A stretch of DNA of 37,209 bases from an uncultured SAR116 cluster alpha proteobacterium (GTDB taxonomy: Bacteria; Pseudomonadota; Alphaproteobacteria; Puniceispirillales; Puniceispirillaceae): positions 1-37,209 of the forward strand of contig CACNSW010000019.1 in assembly GCA_902623185.1 (NCBI GenBank), written 5' to 3'. Shown one piece after another: positions 16,838-25,375 of this stretch (position 1 is the first letter of the stretch; each line of letters starts with the position of its first letter). Made by a program: the position numbers and the translations under genes. Under the pieces are notes generated by a model. That model did no database searches. It worked only from the letters and a program-made list of their open reading frames with translations, and was not told the DNA's origin.

Positions 16838-18061
16838 TCATGCACACTTTCCCTCATGTAATCGAATTTGACCTGGTAACAAGACACCATTGTGTGTCAC
16901 CTTATGAAGGAAAAGTCCATCTTGGCTTAACATATATTCGGCTGTGATTTGCCCAGTAAAATGTTCCACACTACCAGTTAATTTGCTAAGCCCTGCCAAC
17001 AACTTAACATCCATATCCTTACGAAATATTCTTATCAAATTACCGGTGCCAGCGACATTTTGCATCGACGCAACGACGCGTGCTTCATCTATGGTCACAG
17101 GTTTTTCTAACGAACGTAAAAGTGGTGAATAAAGATTTTTGTTGAACGAATTAACCCCCTGTCCCGGCGCTAGAATGACGTGTCCTGAAGAATCAATCCG
17201 ACCGACAATCATGCCAAGACAGTGCGTTAATGCTTGATAAATTTGTCTGTGCGTTGATGTATTGGCTGGCCACAGAAATTCTATTGATGGCAGGGAATCC
17301 TCATCGTTTATCTGTTGATATGCTCTGGCGACATCAGCAGCATTGGAATTTATAACAAAGTTAGCAGACTCCTCGCCCGCTAGCGTATTGATCTTGCTCC
17401 GGTTGCTTTTCGCAAGATTTGTTGGCATTTCCTCTGGCGTCAGTATGTTGTCCACTAAAGAGTGCCTTAGATCAATCAGTGGATTACTTGAAGACAAACC
17501 GACAAAATTTGACTCTATTTGCGTAATCGGTGAAATTTGAGTTCGGCGCATTGTTCCACTATCGTCGGTTGTTTTCATTGGCACAACAGAAGGCTTGATC
17601 CGTCTGGGTTCTTGGATAACAGCTACAACTTCTTGATATGTCTGGGTTCCAATTTTTTTGTGGATCTCATTATGTAGTGGTGAGCGTAGAGGCGTCAGCC
17701 TATCGAAACTTGAGATCTCTTTTAAAGGGGTAAGCTTTGTTTTGAGCTCTGTCTTGTTCACCCCTTCTGGCATTTTTTGAACTAACACATCCAAAGCTCC
17801 ACGATCATCACTATTTGCGATCTCTTCTTGCTGTCGCAAAGCCAGAGAGGGTCTAGGTATAGACGCCACCCACAATTTTGCCAGCGTTTCAGGCGTTTTT
17901 CTTGCGTTAAATGGCTCGCTCTTACTCTTCGCTAGCAACTGAGCTTTAATAGTTTCATCTTCTCTATGGGAGAAGGATAGGTCTGGCAACGTTATTGAGG
18001 TAACAATTGCCAGACCCAGGAGGAACCCCATATTGATCCAACCAGAAAAGTGTTTAGACAT
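16838..18061 (-). CDS. Single-pass membrane protein with periplasmic C-domain, unknown
   Basis: A 407-residue protein starting 1 bp after the previous stop, with AGGA as ribosome site. Residues 8-27 are a membrane helix or uncleaved signal (INMGFLLGLAIVTSITLPDL). Residues 30-230 are low-complexity and probably extended, as in proteins that cross the periplasm. The last ~160 residues form a domain (LPSIEFLWPANTSTHRQIYQ, LGMIVGRIDSSGHVILAPGQG) with two cysteines, one in THCLGM and one in the final EGKCA. The anchor, long linker and terminal domain are TonB/TolA-like in shape only, not in sequence. It is the last gene of the operon containing the TolQ/ExbB-like gene. Confidence 0.78.
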   Translation of the reverse strand: MSKHFSGWINMGFLLGLAIVTSITLPDLSFSHREDETIKAQLLAKSKSEPFNARKTPETLAKLWVASIPRPSLALRQQEEIANSDDRGALDVLVQKMPEGVNKTELKTKLTPLKEISSFDRLTPLRSPLHNEIHKKIGTQTYQEVVAVIQEPRRIKPSVVPMKTTDDSGTMRRTQISPITQIESNFVGLSSSNPLIDLRHSLVDNILTPEEMPTNLAKSNRSKINTLAGEESANFVINSNAADVARAYQQINDEDSLPSIEFLWPANTSTHRQIYQALTHCLGMIVGRIDSSGHVILAPGQGVNSFNKNLYSPLLRSLEKPVTIDEARVVASMQNVAGTGNLIRIFRKDMDVKLLAGLSKLTGSVEHFTGQITAEYMLSQDGLFLHKVTHNGVLLPGQIRLHEGKCA

Positions 18062-18062
18062 G

Positions 18063-18809
18063 CTAAATTCCTGTATGTTCCAAATACAACATGTTTAGTT
18101 GCTGAATTATTTGTGACATATCTTCAGCACGTTGCCTTGGTGACATAAATGCTGGTGTTTGCTCAGAAGGCTGAAAAGATTTTTCGTCCTGGAAAACAAC
18201 TATTTCTGACTTTTCTAAAGTGTCGTTTTCAATTTTTTCAAAGGCACTAAAGGCGGCGGCAATCTCAGCATCATTCATTTTCCCAGGATCTTTAATTGGC
18301 TGTTGCTGCACAATTTCATCTAGCCCTTCTGATACTTCGGCTTGTGGTAAAACCGTTTTCGTTTTATTCACCGTATGAGTTTCCTCGGTTCCGTTTACAG
18401 GCGGTTTCTCATGCAAATCTTCAAATGGCGTTGATTTGGATATTTTGGCGGGCACGGATGTAACTTCCTCAGCAGCCGCCTCTTTCATGGCAGTTACAAT
18501 TAACTGCTTTATTTCATCAGCATTCATTGACACCTGTCTTTTTAGTGGGTTCGGCTCTGAAGCGAGGGAACCCTGAGTTTTATCATCCAGCGCCTCCAAA
18601 CTCTCACTTGCTGCCTTGGCAACGGCTTTTGCAAATACGGTGCCGGTCTCAGCAATGCTGTCGTTGGCAATCGTCGTATCCGTGGGTGGCGTATCGCTCC
18701 AAACATCCAAGGTAGTTGTTATCCATTGGGTAAACGACTGATTTGATGAGCCCGTAAAAAGATAGGCGAGAGCTACCAACACAGTAATATTGAAAATCAA
18801 GTATCGCAT
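18063..18809 (-). CDS. TonB/TolA-shaped single-pass membrane protein
   Basis: I chose the ATG at 18809 because GAGGAGA lies six bases upstream; an ATG at 18827 encodes that ribosome site as codons. The result is a 248-residue protein with one N-terminal helix (MRYLIFNITVLVALAYLF). The rest is acidic, Glu/Thr/Ser/Ala-rich and probably extended. It is placed directly after the TolQ/ExbB-like gene (10-bp gap), where TonB, TolR or TolA-type genes are often found. No conserved TonB C-terminal domain is visible, and the helix lacks the ExbD-type acidic residue. A linker or energy-transducing role is inference from shape and position. Confidence 0.72.
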   Translation of the reverse strand: MRYLIFNITVLVALAYLFTGSSNQSFTQWITTTLDVWSDTPPTDTTIANDSIAETGTVFAKAVAKAASESLEALDDKTQGSLASEPNPLKRQVSMNADEIKQLIVTAMKEAAAEEVTSVPAKISKSTPFEDLHEKPPVNGTEETHTVNKTKTVLPQAEVSEGLDEIVQQQPIKDPGKMNDAEIAAAFSAFEKIENDTLEKSEIVVFQDEKSFQPSEQTPAFMSPRQRAEDMSQIIQQLNMLYLEHTGI

Positions 18810-18819
18810 TATTGTCTCC

Positions 18820-19398
18820 TCAAGCATTGCTATGATTTGCGATCAGTCGGCGCGTGCTATTTTTGCACTTACGTTCTACGGTCGCCAACGACGAGGCGTT
18901 GGCAACAATCAACACCGTCCGCAAAAAGGCCGAAAGCGGTAAACCAATTACCGATGTCATGAAGGCAAGACTGAAATGGTCTGTAAGTCCGGCAATAACT
19001 TCATTAATGTTACTTGGGGATAAACTGCTGTCAGAGAGTTGACCTATACCAAGACTAATCCCAAGTAAGGTGAAAGTTAGCGCAAGTGTCGCTATGCCGT
19101 TACAAGTCTGTTGTCCCGCTTGAAACCATTTCCTTCGCTGCCCATCGCGAAAATTATTGTCTCGGATCTTGTTTGCCTCGAAAATTTTTACAACACTCAA
19201 TAGGCTAACAAATACTAGAACGGTGAGGAGCATTAAAAAAGGCAAGCCAAGAACATTAACTGCCCATTCCGTAAACTGTGCCACCGTCCTGTCAAAGAAT
19301 AGGACAATTATAGCTAGAGCAATCACCATACTGCCCAACATGAGGCTTAATGTTTTCAAGCTGGCATCGCATTTTGGTATTAACGCCAAATACCTCAT
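18820..19398 (-). CDS. TolQ/ExbB/MotA-like proton-channel family protein
   Basis: A 192-residue protein with four likely membrane helices (about 16-36, 47-70, 102-121 and 143-168) and a short cytoplasmic loop between helices 2 and 3 (EANKIRDNNFRDGQRRKW). The third and fourth helices carry the family pattern: NGIATLALTFTLLGISLGIG, then INEVIAGLTDHFSLAF and TSVIGLPLSAFLRTV. Compare ExbB/TolQ, where a small-residue, Thr-containing TM3 and the AL..TA.GL..A.P TM4 line the ion path. Pentamers of such proteins surround a dimer of ExbD/MotB proteins and use the proton gradient to rotate. The start overlaps the previous stop by 4 bp. The likely partner is at 11952-12350. Family call by eye. Confidence 0.75.
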   Translation of the reverse strand: MRYLALIPKCDASLKTLSLMLGSMVIALAIIVLFFDRTVAQFTEWAVNVLGLPFLMLLTVLVFVSLLSVVKIFEANKIRDNNFRDGQRRKWFQAGQQTCNGIATLALTFTLLGISLGIGQLSDSSLSPSNINEVIAGLTDHFSLAFMTSVIGLPLSAFLRTVLIVANASSLATVERKCKNSTRRLIANHSNA

Positions 19399-19778
19399 CT
19401 GCTGACCCTTGCATTCATCAAGTCACTTGTTGTCAAACCCATTGTTTCTAGCCAGTGCACCATCACTGGTTTTTGGCTCTCGGTTGCTGCATGGACAAGG
19501 AAAGACAATTCATAGTCTTTGAACGCTCTCAATACAGACGGTTTACGGCTAGACTGGAGTGATTTGTCGTTGAGAGTAATGCGCTCGAGGTCTGCCATCC
19601 GTCTTTTCGTGAAATTCATCCGCTCCCACCTTTGTTGGGCCGACATTGCGGGATCAAGCATCTGCTCTATAGCAACGGCCCGTTCCCGCTCCATGTTTTC
19701 AATTGATCCTGCATGCGCAGTCGCAATAGGACCGATGGCACCAGCCATTGCTATTAAGAGTGATAGATAAAGTTTCAT
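19395..19778 (-). CDS. Small exported protein, unknown function
   Basis: From the ATG at 19778, which has GGAG six bases upstream; an ATG at 19790 would read through that site. The product is about 127 residues with a clear signal peptide (MKLYLSLLIAMAGAIGPIAT, cut after AHA). The mature part is helical and charged (ENMERERAVAIEQMLDP, RMADLERITLNDKS) and ends in a hydrophobic, Met-rich segment. It has no cysteine. Its stop overlaps the TolQ/ExbB-like start by 4 bp (ATGA), so translation is coupled to the motor protein; a periplasmic partner of the motor is a reasonable guess. Confidence 0.78.
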   Translation of the reverse strand: MKLYLSLLIAMAGAIGPIATAHAGSIENMERERAVAIEQMLDPAMSAQQRWERMNFTKRRMADLERITLNDKSLQSSRKPSVLRAFKDYELSFLVHAATESQKPVMVHWLETMGLTTSDLMNARVSR

Positions 19779-19875
19779 TTGTTTCTCCATTAGTCTTCAT
19801 TTTTAGAGTTATTTTTAGGTTTGATTGAACTTTAGGTCCTGCGCGGCTTGCGGTATTTACATGCGGTCACAATAG

Positions 19876-20760
19876 TTAAAACGTGATGAACATTTTTACA
19901 TTTTCCCTTGGTGAAAGCATCGTTTGAACTTTATTTCCAGCTTGATCTTGCCATGCCTGCTCGGCCAATTTTTCTGCAAAGGCCATTGCGTCAAATGAAA
20001 GAAGTTTTGCCATATGACCTATAATTTCCTGCTCCATGCTTAAAGCGGCTAATTCCGCTTCTGTTTCAATAATCATTGCCTGCAATTCGTCCAATTTGCT
20101 AATGGGCTGGCCATCACTAATTTGTTGCCTGTTAGCGGGGTGAGCAGAAATCGCTTCACGAAGCGCTTCAATCGCAGCCCTGTTCTCAGCATAATCCTGA
20201 CTGAATTTGCTTTCAGGTTGGTTTACGCTATAGAACAGTTCTTCTCGGAGTTTGGACTCCACCGCGCTTGATCTAATCCTAGCTTGATCAATAACGAGAT
20301 TTAACTCTTGAGTATCCCTGTTTCTCGACTCACTCTGCCTGGATTGCTTCATTAAACGCTGATAAAGAGCCCGTTTTGTCTCCAATTGCTGGGCTTTGAG
20401 GCTAACCTGACTACCCATCATCTCTAAATAATTGCGCTTACCAACAATAATTTGATGCTCAACTTCAAGAGCTTCCTCTCCTTCGTACAAACTCTGATTC
20501 TCTTGCAGCGAGGTAATATTTGAAATCTCCCCACCAATTTTTTGGTCAAGCGTCTGCATGTCGTCTGCCAAAAGAGAATTCGCAAAATCTCTTTCAATAG
20601 CCTGTTCGAGGTGCTTTGTTGGTAACATAAGGATTTTTTCGCTAATCTGCGGTTGCCATGACACATTGCTTGCTAGCAATTCGCCCGAGTTCATCAGTAG
20701 CCAGTTGCTGCTAACCAAGCTCGCCATAATTATTCGACACAACTTTGATCTCTTGATCAT
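19876..20760 (-). CDS. Exported coiled-coil protein
   Basis: I chose the ATG at 20760, preceded by CAGGAGAA; the longer frame to 20808 overlaps the upstream gene without a ribosome site. The 294-residue product has a signal peptide (RIIMASLVSSNWLLMNSG, cut near LLAS). It is then almost all helical with heptads (LVIDQARIRSSAVESKLREE, LQAMIIETEAELAALSMEQE), so a long periplasmic coiled coil is likely. No catalytic motif. The gene lies 26 bp after the lipoprotein gene and 97 bp before the small exported protein gene, within the same operon. A spacer or tether role between the membranes is inference. Confidence 0.78.
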   Translation of the reverse strand: MIKRSKLCRIIMASLVSSNWLLMNSGELLASNVSWQPQISEKILMLPTKHLEQAIERDFANSLLADDMQTLDQKIGGEISNITSLQENQSLYEGEEALEVEHQIIVGKRNYLEMMGSQVSLKAQQLETKRALYQRLMKQSRQSESRNRDTQELNLVIDQARIRSSAVESKLREELFYSVNQPESKFSQDYAENRAAIEALREAISAHPANRQQISDGQPISKLDELQAMIIETEAELAALSMEQEIIGHMAKLLSFDAMAFAEKLAEQAWQDQAGNKVQTMLSPRENVKMFITF

Positions 20761-20786
20761 AATTTTCTCCTGTTCAGCTTTTGCGA

Positions 20787-21335
20787 CTAATTCTTTTGCC
20801 AGTACCAAGCACGGCGAATTTCGTCCTTTACACGGGACTTGGCATTTAGCGACGAAAGAGCTAACTGCTCACGCTGGTCGTTTTGGAAAAAAAGAAGCGC
20901 GTGCATTGTGCTGGTAAACGAACTTCCATCTGAAAAAATCAGGTCGCCCGGTCCGAACTTTTCTTCAAATTTGTTCAACGCCAAACGAGCTTTTGCGACG
21001 TCTCCTCCCTTAAGGTAATTTTGAACTGCCAAAGCTGATATCTGCATTCGGTCGCGTTTATCTGCAAGTTGAGTAGAACTGCCAAGCTGGTCATCACAAG
21101 TTACAAGCATGTCTGCACTGCTTAAATACAAAGCCGGATCCATTGCCTTTGAAGCTGATATATCCCGTGTTTTACCCTCGTTGACGCAATCATTGAAGGC
21201 AAGCACCGCCTGCATGTCTAACGCACGCTCAACAACATTTGTTGAAGGTCCTGGCGTCTGTGCTGTTGTCATAGGATTACATGCTGCCAGCAACGCTAAT
21301 CCTACAATGCCAACTGATATAGTGAATGGTCTCAT
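20787..21335 (-). CDS. Lipoprotein, unknown function
   Basis: A 182-residue protein with an AGGAGA ribosome site and a textbook lipobox: hydrophobic ISVGIVGLALLAAC with Cys19, followed by Asn-Pro, which does not force inner-membrane retention, so outer-membrane placement is likely. The mature part is helical with TPR-like spacing (VLAFNDCVNEGKTRD, ISALAVQNYLKGGDVAKARLAL), typical of small assembly lipoproteins (pilotins). Cysteines in FNDCVN and VTCDDQ could pair. The gene lies between the glycine-zipper gene (38 bp) and the coiled-coil gene. It could guide or anchor an outer ring; that role is inferred. Confidence 0.82.
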   Translation of the reverse strand: MRPFTISVGIVGLALLAACNPMTTAQTPGPSTNVVERALDMQAVLAFNDCVNEGKTRDISASKAMDPALYLSSADMLVTCDDQLGSSTQLADKRDRMQISALAVQNYLKGGDVAKARLALNKFEEKFGPGDLIFSDGSSFTSTMHALLFFQNDQREQLALSSLNAKSRVKDEIRRAWYWQKN

Positions 21336-21373
21336 TTTTTTCTCCTAATCTGGTTAATGTGTATCTGCCAAAT

Positions 21374-21871
21374 TCAGCGCAGCACACTAAACTCGGACGA
21401 CACGCGGACACGAACCCGCTCGTTAATCTGGTAAGGACGGGAAGAATCAAACTTAAGCCTCTGCGCTCCCGTGCGGACATGGATCACGTAGTGGCTTGGA
21501 TATTTTTCAGTGTGATTTGTATAGGTAGTTTCTCTGACGCATTTATGTCGTTGTTTGTTAGTTGATGCAGTCCACGCACCAGCAACGGCGCCGAGGGTGC
21601 CGGCGCCATGATTATCGCTAAGCTTGTTGCCAATCGCAGATCCGATGAGACCACCCACAACTAGATCGCCAAGCGAGATGTTCTGCGATTTGTTGGCATT
21701 GCGACAGGTTGTTGTAGAAATGGGTTCGCTAACAATCCTTGTTGCCCATACCGCTTGGGAACGTGTAACATAACCGTCGCGGAACTCTGTAATTTGTTCT
21801 GCTATTGCTGCAGAAGCGGATGCATATGTAAGACATACCCCGACAGCTAACTTAGCAATATTGAGCTTCAT
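21374..21871 (-). CDS. Exported glycine-zipper (17-kDa surface antigen-like) protein, first gene of operon
   Basis: A 165-residue protein with a TCCTCC-complement ribosome site (AGGAGG in gene sense) and a signal peptide cut after SAAIA. Residues ~65-100 form a glycine-zipper 2TM segment: LGDLVVGGLIGSAIGNKL, a short Gly/His turn, then GTLGAVAGAW. This is the pattern of Rickettsia 17-kDa antigen and SlyB-like outer-membrane proteins. A basic, beta-rich C-terminus follows (YVIHVRTGAQRLKFD, RVRVRVSSEF). There is no lipobox. As promoter-proximal gene of the operon that includes the TolQ/ExbB-like gene, it may sit in or under the outer membrane. Confidence 0.85.
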   Translation of the reverse strand: MKLNIAKLAVGVCLTYASASAAIAEQITEFRDGYVTRSQAVWATRIVSEPISTTTCRNANKSQNISLGDLVVGGLIGSAIGNKLSDNHGAGTLGAVAGAWTASTNKQRHKCVRETTYTNHTEKYPSHYVIHVRTGAQRLKFDSSRPYQINERVRVRVSSEFSVLR

Positions 21872-21999
21872 TTTTTCCTCCTGTAACTCTCGTCACAGGG
21901 GTTATGAAATGTTTTGAACGATTTTTGACTTGGTTTAAAAATTCATTTTCTAAAATCGACGAAATGGATGATTTAACTTAATTTAAGATATTGAAATAT

Positions 22000-22200
22000 A
22001 TGATTTTTCAATCCGATTATGAATTTTATTTACACTTGTCCAAATATTCGAAAGGCACAACTCGTAAACACCACCATTCTTTGTTGCATTACGCCCATAG
22101 GAATGATCAAATTACGCCTGCCCAGTTGAAATCAAACTATGAAACGAGACTGGCAGTAGTCACCAAAGTAATCGTTATTGATGCTCAACCTAACACCTGA
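22000..22200 (+). CDS. Possible small protein upstream of the desaturase, uncertain
   Basis: A 66-codon frame from the ATG at 22000 (a TTG nine bases upstream is also in frame). It ends 12 bp before the desaturase start, which would fit a two-gene unit. The product is basic and His/Tyr-rich (YEFYLHLSKYSKGTTRKHHH) with no recognised domain. No ribosome site is visible. It may be chance. Confidence 0.3.
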   Translation: MIFQSDYEFYLHLSKYSKGTTRKHHHSLLHYAHRNDQITPAQLKSNYETRLAVVTKVIVIDAQPNT

Positions 22201-22212
22201 TACTTTCTGCTT

Positions 22213-23319
22213 ATGACAGATTATCGTGATTATTCCCTTCTCGGCCGTGATGGCAAAGTAGCCCTGGAAAACGGTCTTGCCAGCATACGCTGGTACCAGA
22301 CCGAAATTTCGCGTAACTCACTCAAGGCTCTGATGAAGCCAACTGACAGCCCAGCCATCCGCGATACGATAATCCTGTTTACCGCGATGGCCGTATTTGC
22401 TTGCTTGGCGGGGATACTTTTCCCGTCGTGGCTTTCTGTACCTTTTTTCCTAGCTTATGGAGTTCTCTATGGTTCGGCAATGGACTCTCGCTGGCATGAA
22501 TGTGGTCACAAGACAGCGTTCAAGACACGCTGGATGAACGACGTCGTCTATCATATTGCGTGTTTCTGTATGATCCGAAACCCATACACTTGGCGATGGA
22601 GCCATACGCGACATCACACTGATACCATTATTGTTGGACGTGATCCGGAAATACAACTCATGCGACCCCCGGAATTTGCAAAGTTAGTAGCTAATTTCTT
22701 TGGGCTCATGGATGTGCCAATTGGGCTACGTTTAATGTTGGTCAATGCCTCTGGGGAGCTTGACCCACAGGAGGCAACCTACATCCCAAAAAACGAGCAT
22801 CACAAGGTAGTAAGAGTGGCACGTTTTTGGGTTCTGATATATATTGGAACCATTAGCATATCCGTTTTAGTGCAGAGTTGGTTACCCTTACTGTTGGTTG
22901 GCACGCCTCGACTTTATGGCGCTTGGCATCATGTTATGACCGGAATGTTGCAGCACGGTGGCCTTGCTGACAACGTTACTGACCATCGGCTAAACACAAG
23001 GACGGTATTAATGAATCCCGTCTCACGCTTCATTTATTGGAATATGAATTACCATGTGGAACACCACATGTACCCTAAAGTGCCATACCACGCGCTACCA
23101 GCACTTCATAACTTGGTTTCTCACGACCTACCACCACCCTCACCCTCAATCGCAGCCGGCTTTGCCGAAATGTGGCCGGCACTTATTAGACAGCTCAATA
23201 ACGAAAATTATTTTGTAAAACGCACACTACCCAAAAGTGCGACCCCTTATCGTGAACTGACTCAAAGCAATTTGGGCAGAGAGCAAGTAACTTCGAAACC
23301 AAATAATGCTACGCCATAA
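22213..23319 (+). CDS. Membrane fatty-acid-desaturase-family oxygenase
   Basis: A 368-residue integral membrane protein with the three histidine boxes of the di-iron desaturase/hydroxylase family: HECGH (95-99), HTRHH (131-135) and NYHVEHHMYP (about 277-286). Four hydrophobic helices in two pairs surround the boxes (first pair near 50-90, second near 205-235). These enzymes use O2 and electrons from a ferredoxin or rubredoxin to desaturate or hydroxylate lipids, alkanes or related substrates. MocD of rhizopine catabolism belongs to the same broad group. No ferredoxin gene is next to it, but an aldehyde dehydrogenase follows at 229 bp, so an aldehyde may be the product of the oxidation. Substrate unknown. 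Confidence 0.9.
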   Translation: MTDYRDYSLLGRDGKVALENGLASIRWYQTEISRNSLKALMKPTDSPAIRDTIILFTAMAVFACLAGILFPSWLSVPFFLAYGVLYGSAMDSRWHECGHKTAFKTRWMNDVVYHIACFCMIRNPYTWRWSHTRHHTDTIIVGRDPEIQLMRPPEFAKLVANFFGLMDVPIGLRLMLVNASGELDPQEATYIPKNEHHKVVRVARFWVLIYIGTISISVLVQSWLPLLLVGTPRLYGAWHHVMTGMLQHGGLADNVTDHRLNTRTVLMNPVSRFIYWNMNYHVEHHMYPKVPYHALPALHNLVSHDLPPPSPSIAAGFAEMWPALIRQLNNENYFVKRTLPKSATPYRELTQSNLGREQVTSKPNNATP

Positions 23320-23548
23320 ATGCTCATATCAATGCCAGCGATAGCGGTAATATTAGAAAGATTGCATGGGGTTATTGGAGAAAACCAGTATTATGCATCT
23401 AGTTCTCCATTCCTATCAAGATCTGTCTCAATTTAAGGCTTCTATCGCAGATTTTTAGGCCATAACCCGAACCCTAAACCTTGTCAACATATACAAAAAT
23501 CACAACAGTTGTGCCTATCTCACAGCTTAAAAATAATAGGAGAATTAG

Positions 23549-24985
23549 ATGTCGTATCCAGAGTTGAAAATGCTAATCGCGGGCGAATGGACCGATGGTA
23601 GTTCTGGCAAAAACGAGCCAGTTATCTGCCCAGCGGATGGTAGCACAATAGGCACCCTCCCCCATGCCAGCCCGACCGATCTTGACACGGCGTTACAAAG
23701 CAATCTGGACGGATACAATCTTTGGCGAAAATTAACTCCTCATGACCGCCAAGCAGTTCTGGAAAGGGCTGCTCAGATCCTTGAAGAAAGGTTCGAGGAA
23801 ATTAGTGCAAACCTGACACGCGAGATGGGCAAGCCGGTTGGCGAGGCGCGGGTTGAAATGCGCGTTGCAATCGACCTTCTGCGCTGGTATGCCGAGGAAG
23901 GCAAGAGAGTCTATGGTCGGATTATCCCGTCACGTTTTCCCAATATGCAGCATGAGGCCCGTAAACAACCAGTCGGACCGGTAGTCGCATTTGTCGCTTG
24001 GAATTTTCCGGCGACAAATGTTATGCGCAAAGTTGCCGGAGCGCTGGCGGCCGGATGTTCGATCACTATAAAACCAAGCGAGGAAACCCCTGCAACAGCA
24101 ATCGCAATCGGCGAAGCGCTTACAGATGCAGGGCTTCCAGCCGGTGTTCTGAACATTGTGTTTGGAGTGCCGTCCGAGGTTTCGGAACATCTTCTAGGAT
24201 CACCAATACCGCGCAAACTCAGTTTCACTGGGAGCGTACCTGTTGGCATCCATCTCCAGAAACTGGCGGCGCAAAATATGATCCGCTGCACTATGGAGCT
24301 GGGAGGCCATTCTCCTGTTATGGTCTTTGAAGATTGCAATATAGAGGCAGCAGCAAAGTTATGTGCGGCCGGCAAATTTCGAAACGCGGGGCAAGTCTGC
24401 ATCTCGCCAACACGCTTTTTTGTACAAGACAGCATTCATGACAGATTCCTTGCGCTTTTCAAGGAACAAGTGGAAGCGGTTAAGGTCGGCAATGGGCTTG
24501 ACGAACAAGTGAGTATGGGCCCTTTAGTGGCTGAGCGCCGGATCAGCATTATGGATGGCTTTGTTACCGACGCAGTCGCAAAGGGCGCCGAGTTAGTGGT
24601 CGGCGGCACATCAATCCATAGAGCAGGAAACTACTTTGCACCAACATTACTGCAAGAAGTTCCAGATACAGCGCAAATCATGAACGAGGAACCGTTTGGC
24701 CCAATCGCGCCCACGGCTCGCTTCTCTTCACTTGACGAAGTGATTGAACGGGCCAATAGCTTGCCCTTTGGACTTGCAGCCTATGCCTTTACAGGTAGTG
24801 CAAAGACTGCCGGTGTGCTTAAGCAGGAAATTGAGACCGGCATGCTGGCGGTGAATTCACTGCATGTGCATTCTGTAGAGACACCTTTTGGCGGACTAAA
24901 ATTTAGCGGATATGGCTATGAGGGGGGGATCGAAGGACTAGAGGTGTTCCTTGCCACCCGCTATTCCAGCGAAATTTACAACTAG
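23549..24985 (+). CDS. NAD(P)-dependent aldehyde dehydrogenase
   Basis: A 478-residue full-length member of the ALDH superfamily, starting at an ATG with AGGAGAA upstream. The cofactor site motifs are present (VAFVAWNFPATN with Asn152, TIKPSEETP, FTGSVPVG). The general-base Glu250 is in MELGGH, the nucleophile Cys284 is in FRNAGQVCIS, and the C-terminal EEPFGPIAP and NSLPFGLAAY motifs are intact. It oxidises an aldehyde to the acid. By eye it is closest to succinate-semialdehyde or alpha-ketoglutarate-semialdehyde type enzymes, but substrate cannot be fixed. It is probably functionally linked to the upstream oxygenase; the 229-bp gap may hold its own promoter. Confidence 0.95.
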   Translation: MSYPELKMLIAGEWTDGSSGKNEPVICPADGSTIGTLPHASPTDLDTALQSNLDGYNLWRKLTPHDRQAVLERAAQILEERFEEISANLTREMGKPVGEARVEMRVAIDLLRWYAEEGKRVYGRIIPSRFPNMQHEARKQPVGPVVAFVAWNFPATNVMRKVAGALAAGCSITIKPSEETPATAIAIGEALTDAGLPAGVLNIVFGVPSEVSEHLLGSPIPRKLSFTGSVPVGIHLQKLAAQNMIRCTMELGGHSPVMVFEDCNIEAAAKLCAAGKFRNAGQVCISPTRFFVQDSIHDRFLALFKEQVEAVKVGNGLDEQVSMGPLVAERRISIMDGFVTDAVAKGAELVVGGTSIHRAGNYFAPTLLQEVPDTAQIMNEEPFGPIAPTARFSSLDEVIERANSLPFGLAAYAFTGSAKTAGVLKQEIETGMLAVNSLHVHSVETPFGGLKFSGYGYEGGIEGLEVFLATRYSSEIYN

Positions 24986-25321
24986 TTCCCTATCCGCTAG
25001 CGAAGATTTTGTTGGAACACAAACGCCTTCCAACCCAAAGGAATGCCGTTTCACAAAATTTCCTGTTTTTCATGAAGTAACCCTTAATTACCAGCAAAAA
25101 TCGGTGGCTGGAGAGGTTATTTTTAATACAACTAAAAATATTTTCGCAAGAAACCGCCAACTTCCTGACTTGGCGCCAAAAGAGCTTGTAAGATTTAAAA
25201 AAACTCCCATAAAAAAATACGAGTTGAACGTGGGGTCCATTGCCTGATTGTCAGTTATTTTCTCTCCCCTTCTTGGAGCACGTTTATGGCAAGACTAGTC
25301 AAAAAGTGTCCTCTTTGGGGA

Positions 25322-25350
25322 TTGACGAAAAAACGTAGTTAAGCTACCCA
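25322..25350 (+). promoter_or_regulatory. Possible promoter of tRNA-Ser
   Basis: A TTGACG box (25322-25327) is followed after 17 bases by TACCCA (25345-25350). Transcription would then start about 20 bases before the mature tRNA end. The -35 box is good, the -10 box is poor, as often seen for alphaproteobacterial stable-RNA promoters. Confidence 0.35.
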
Positions 25351-25375
25351 GTCAAATAGTAACGTTTTTTGCGCT

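Noticed and set aside
11952-19398. The idea that the TolQ-like and ExbD-like pair is a Zorya defence system
   Set aside because: The ExbD-like protein has no OmpA-type domain, the TolQ-like protein has no long cytoplasmic tail, and no ZorC/ZorD or ZorE-like gene is present.
24951-25247. A 98-codon frame overlapping the end of the aldehyde dehydrogenase
   Set aside because: It starts inside the ALDH coding sequence at a TTG without ribosome site and has no recognisable protein character.
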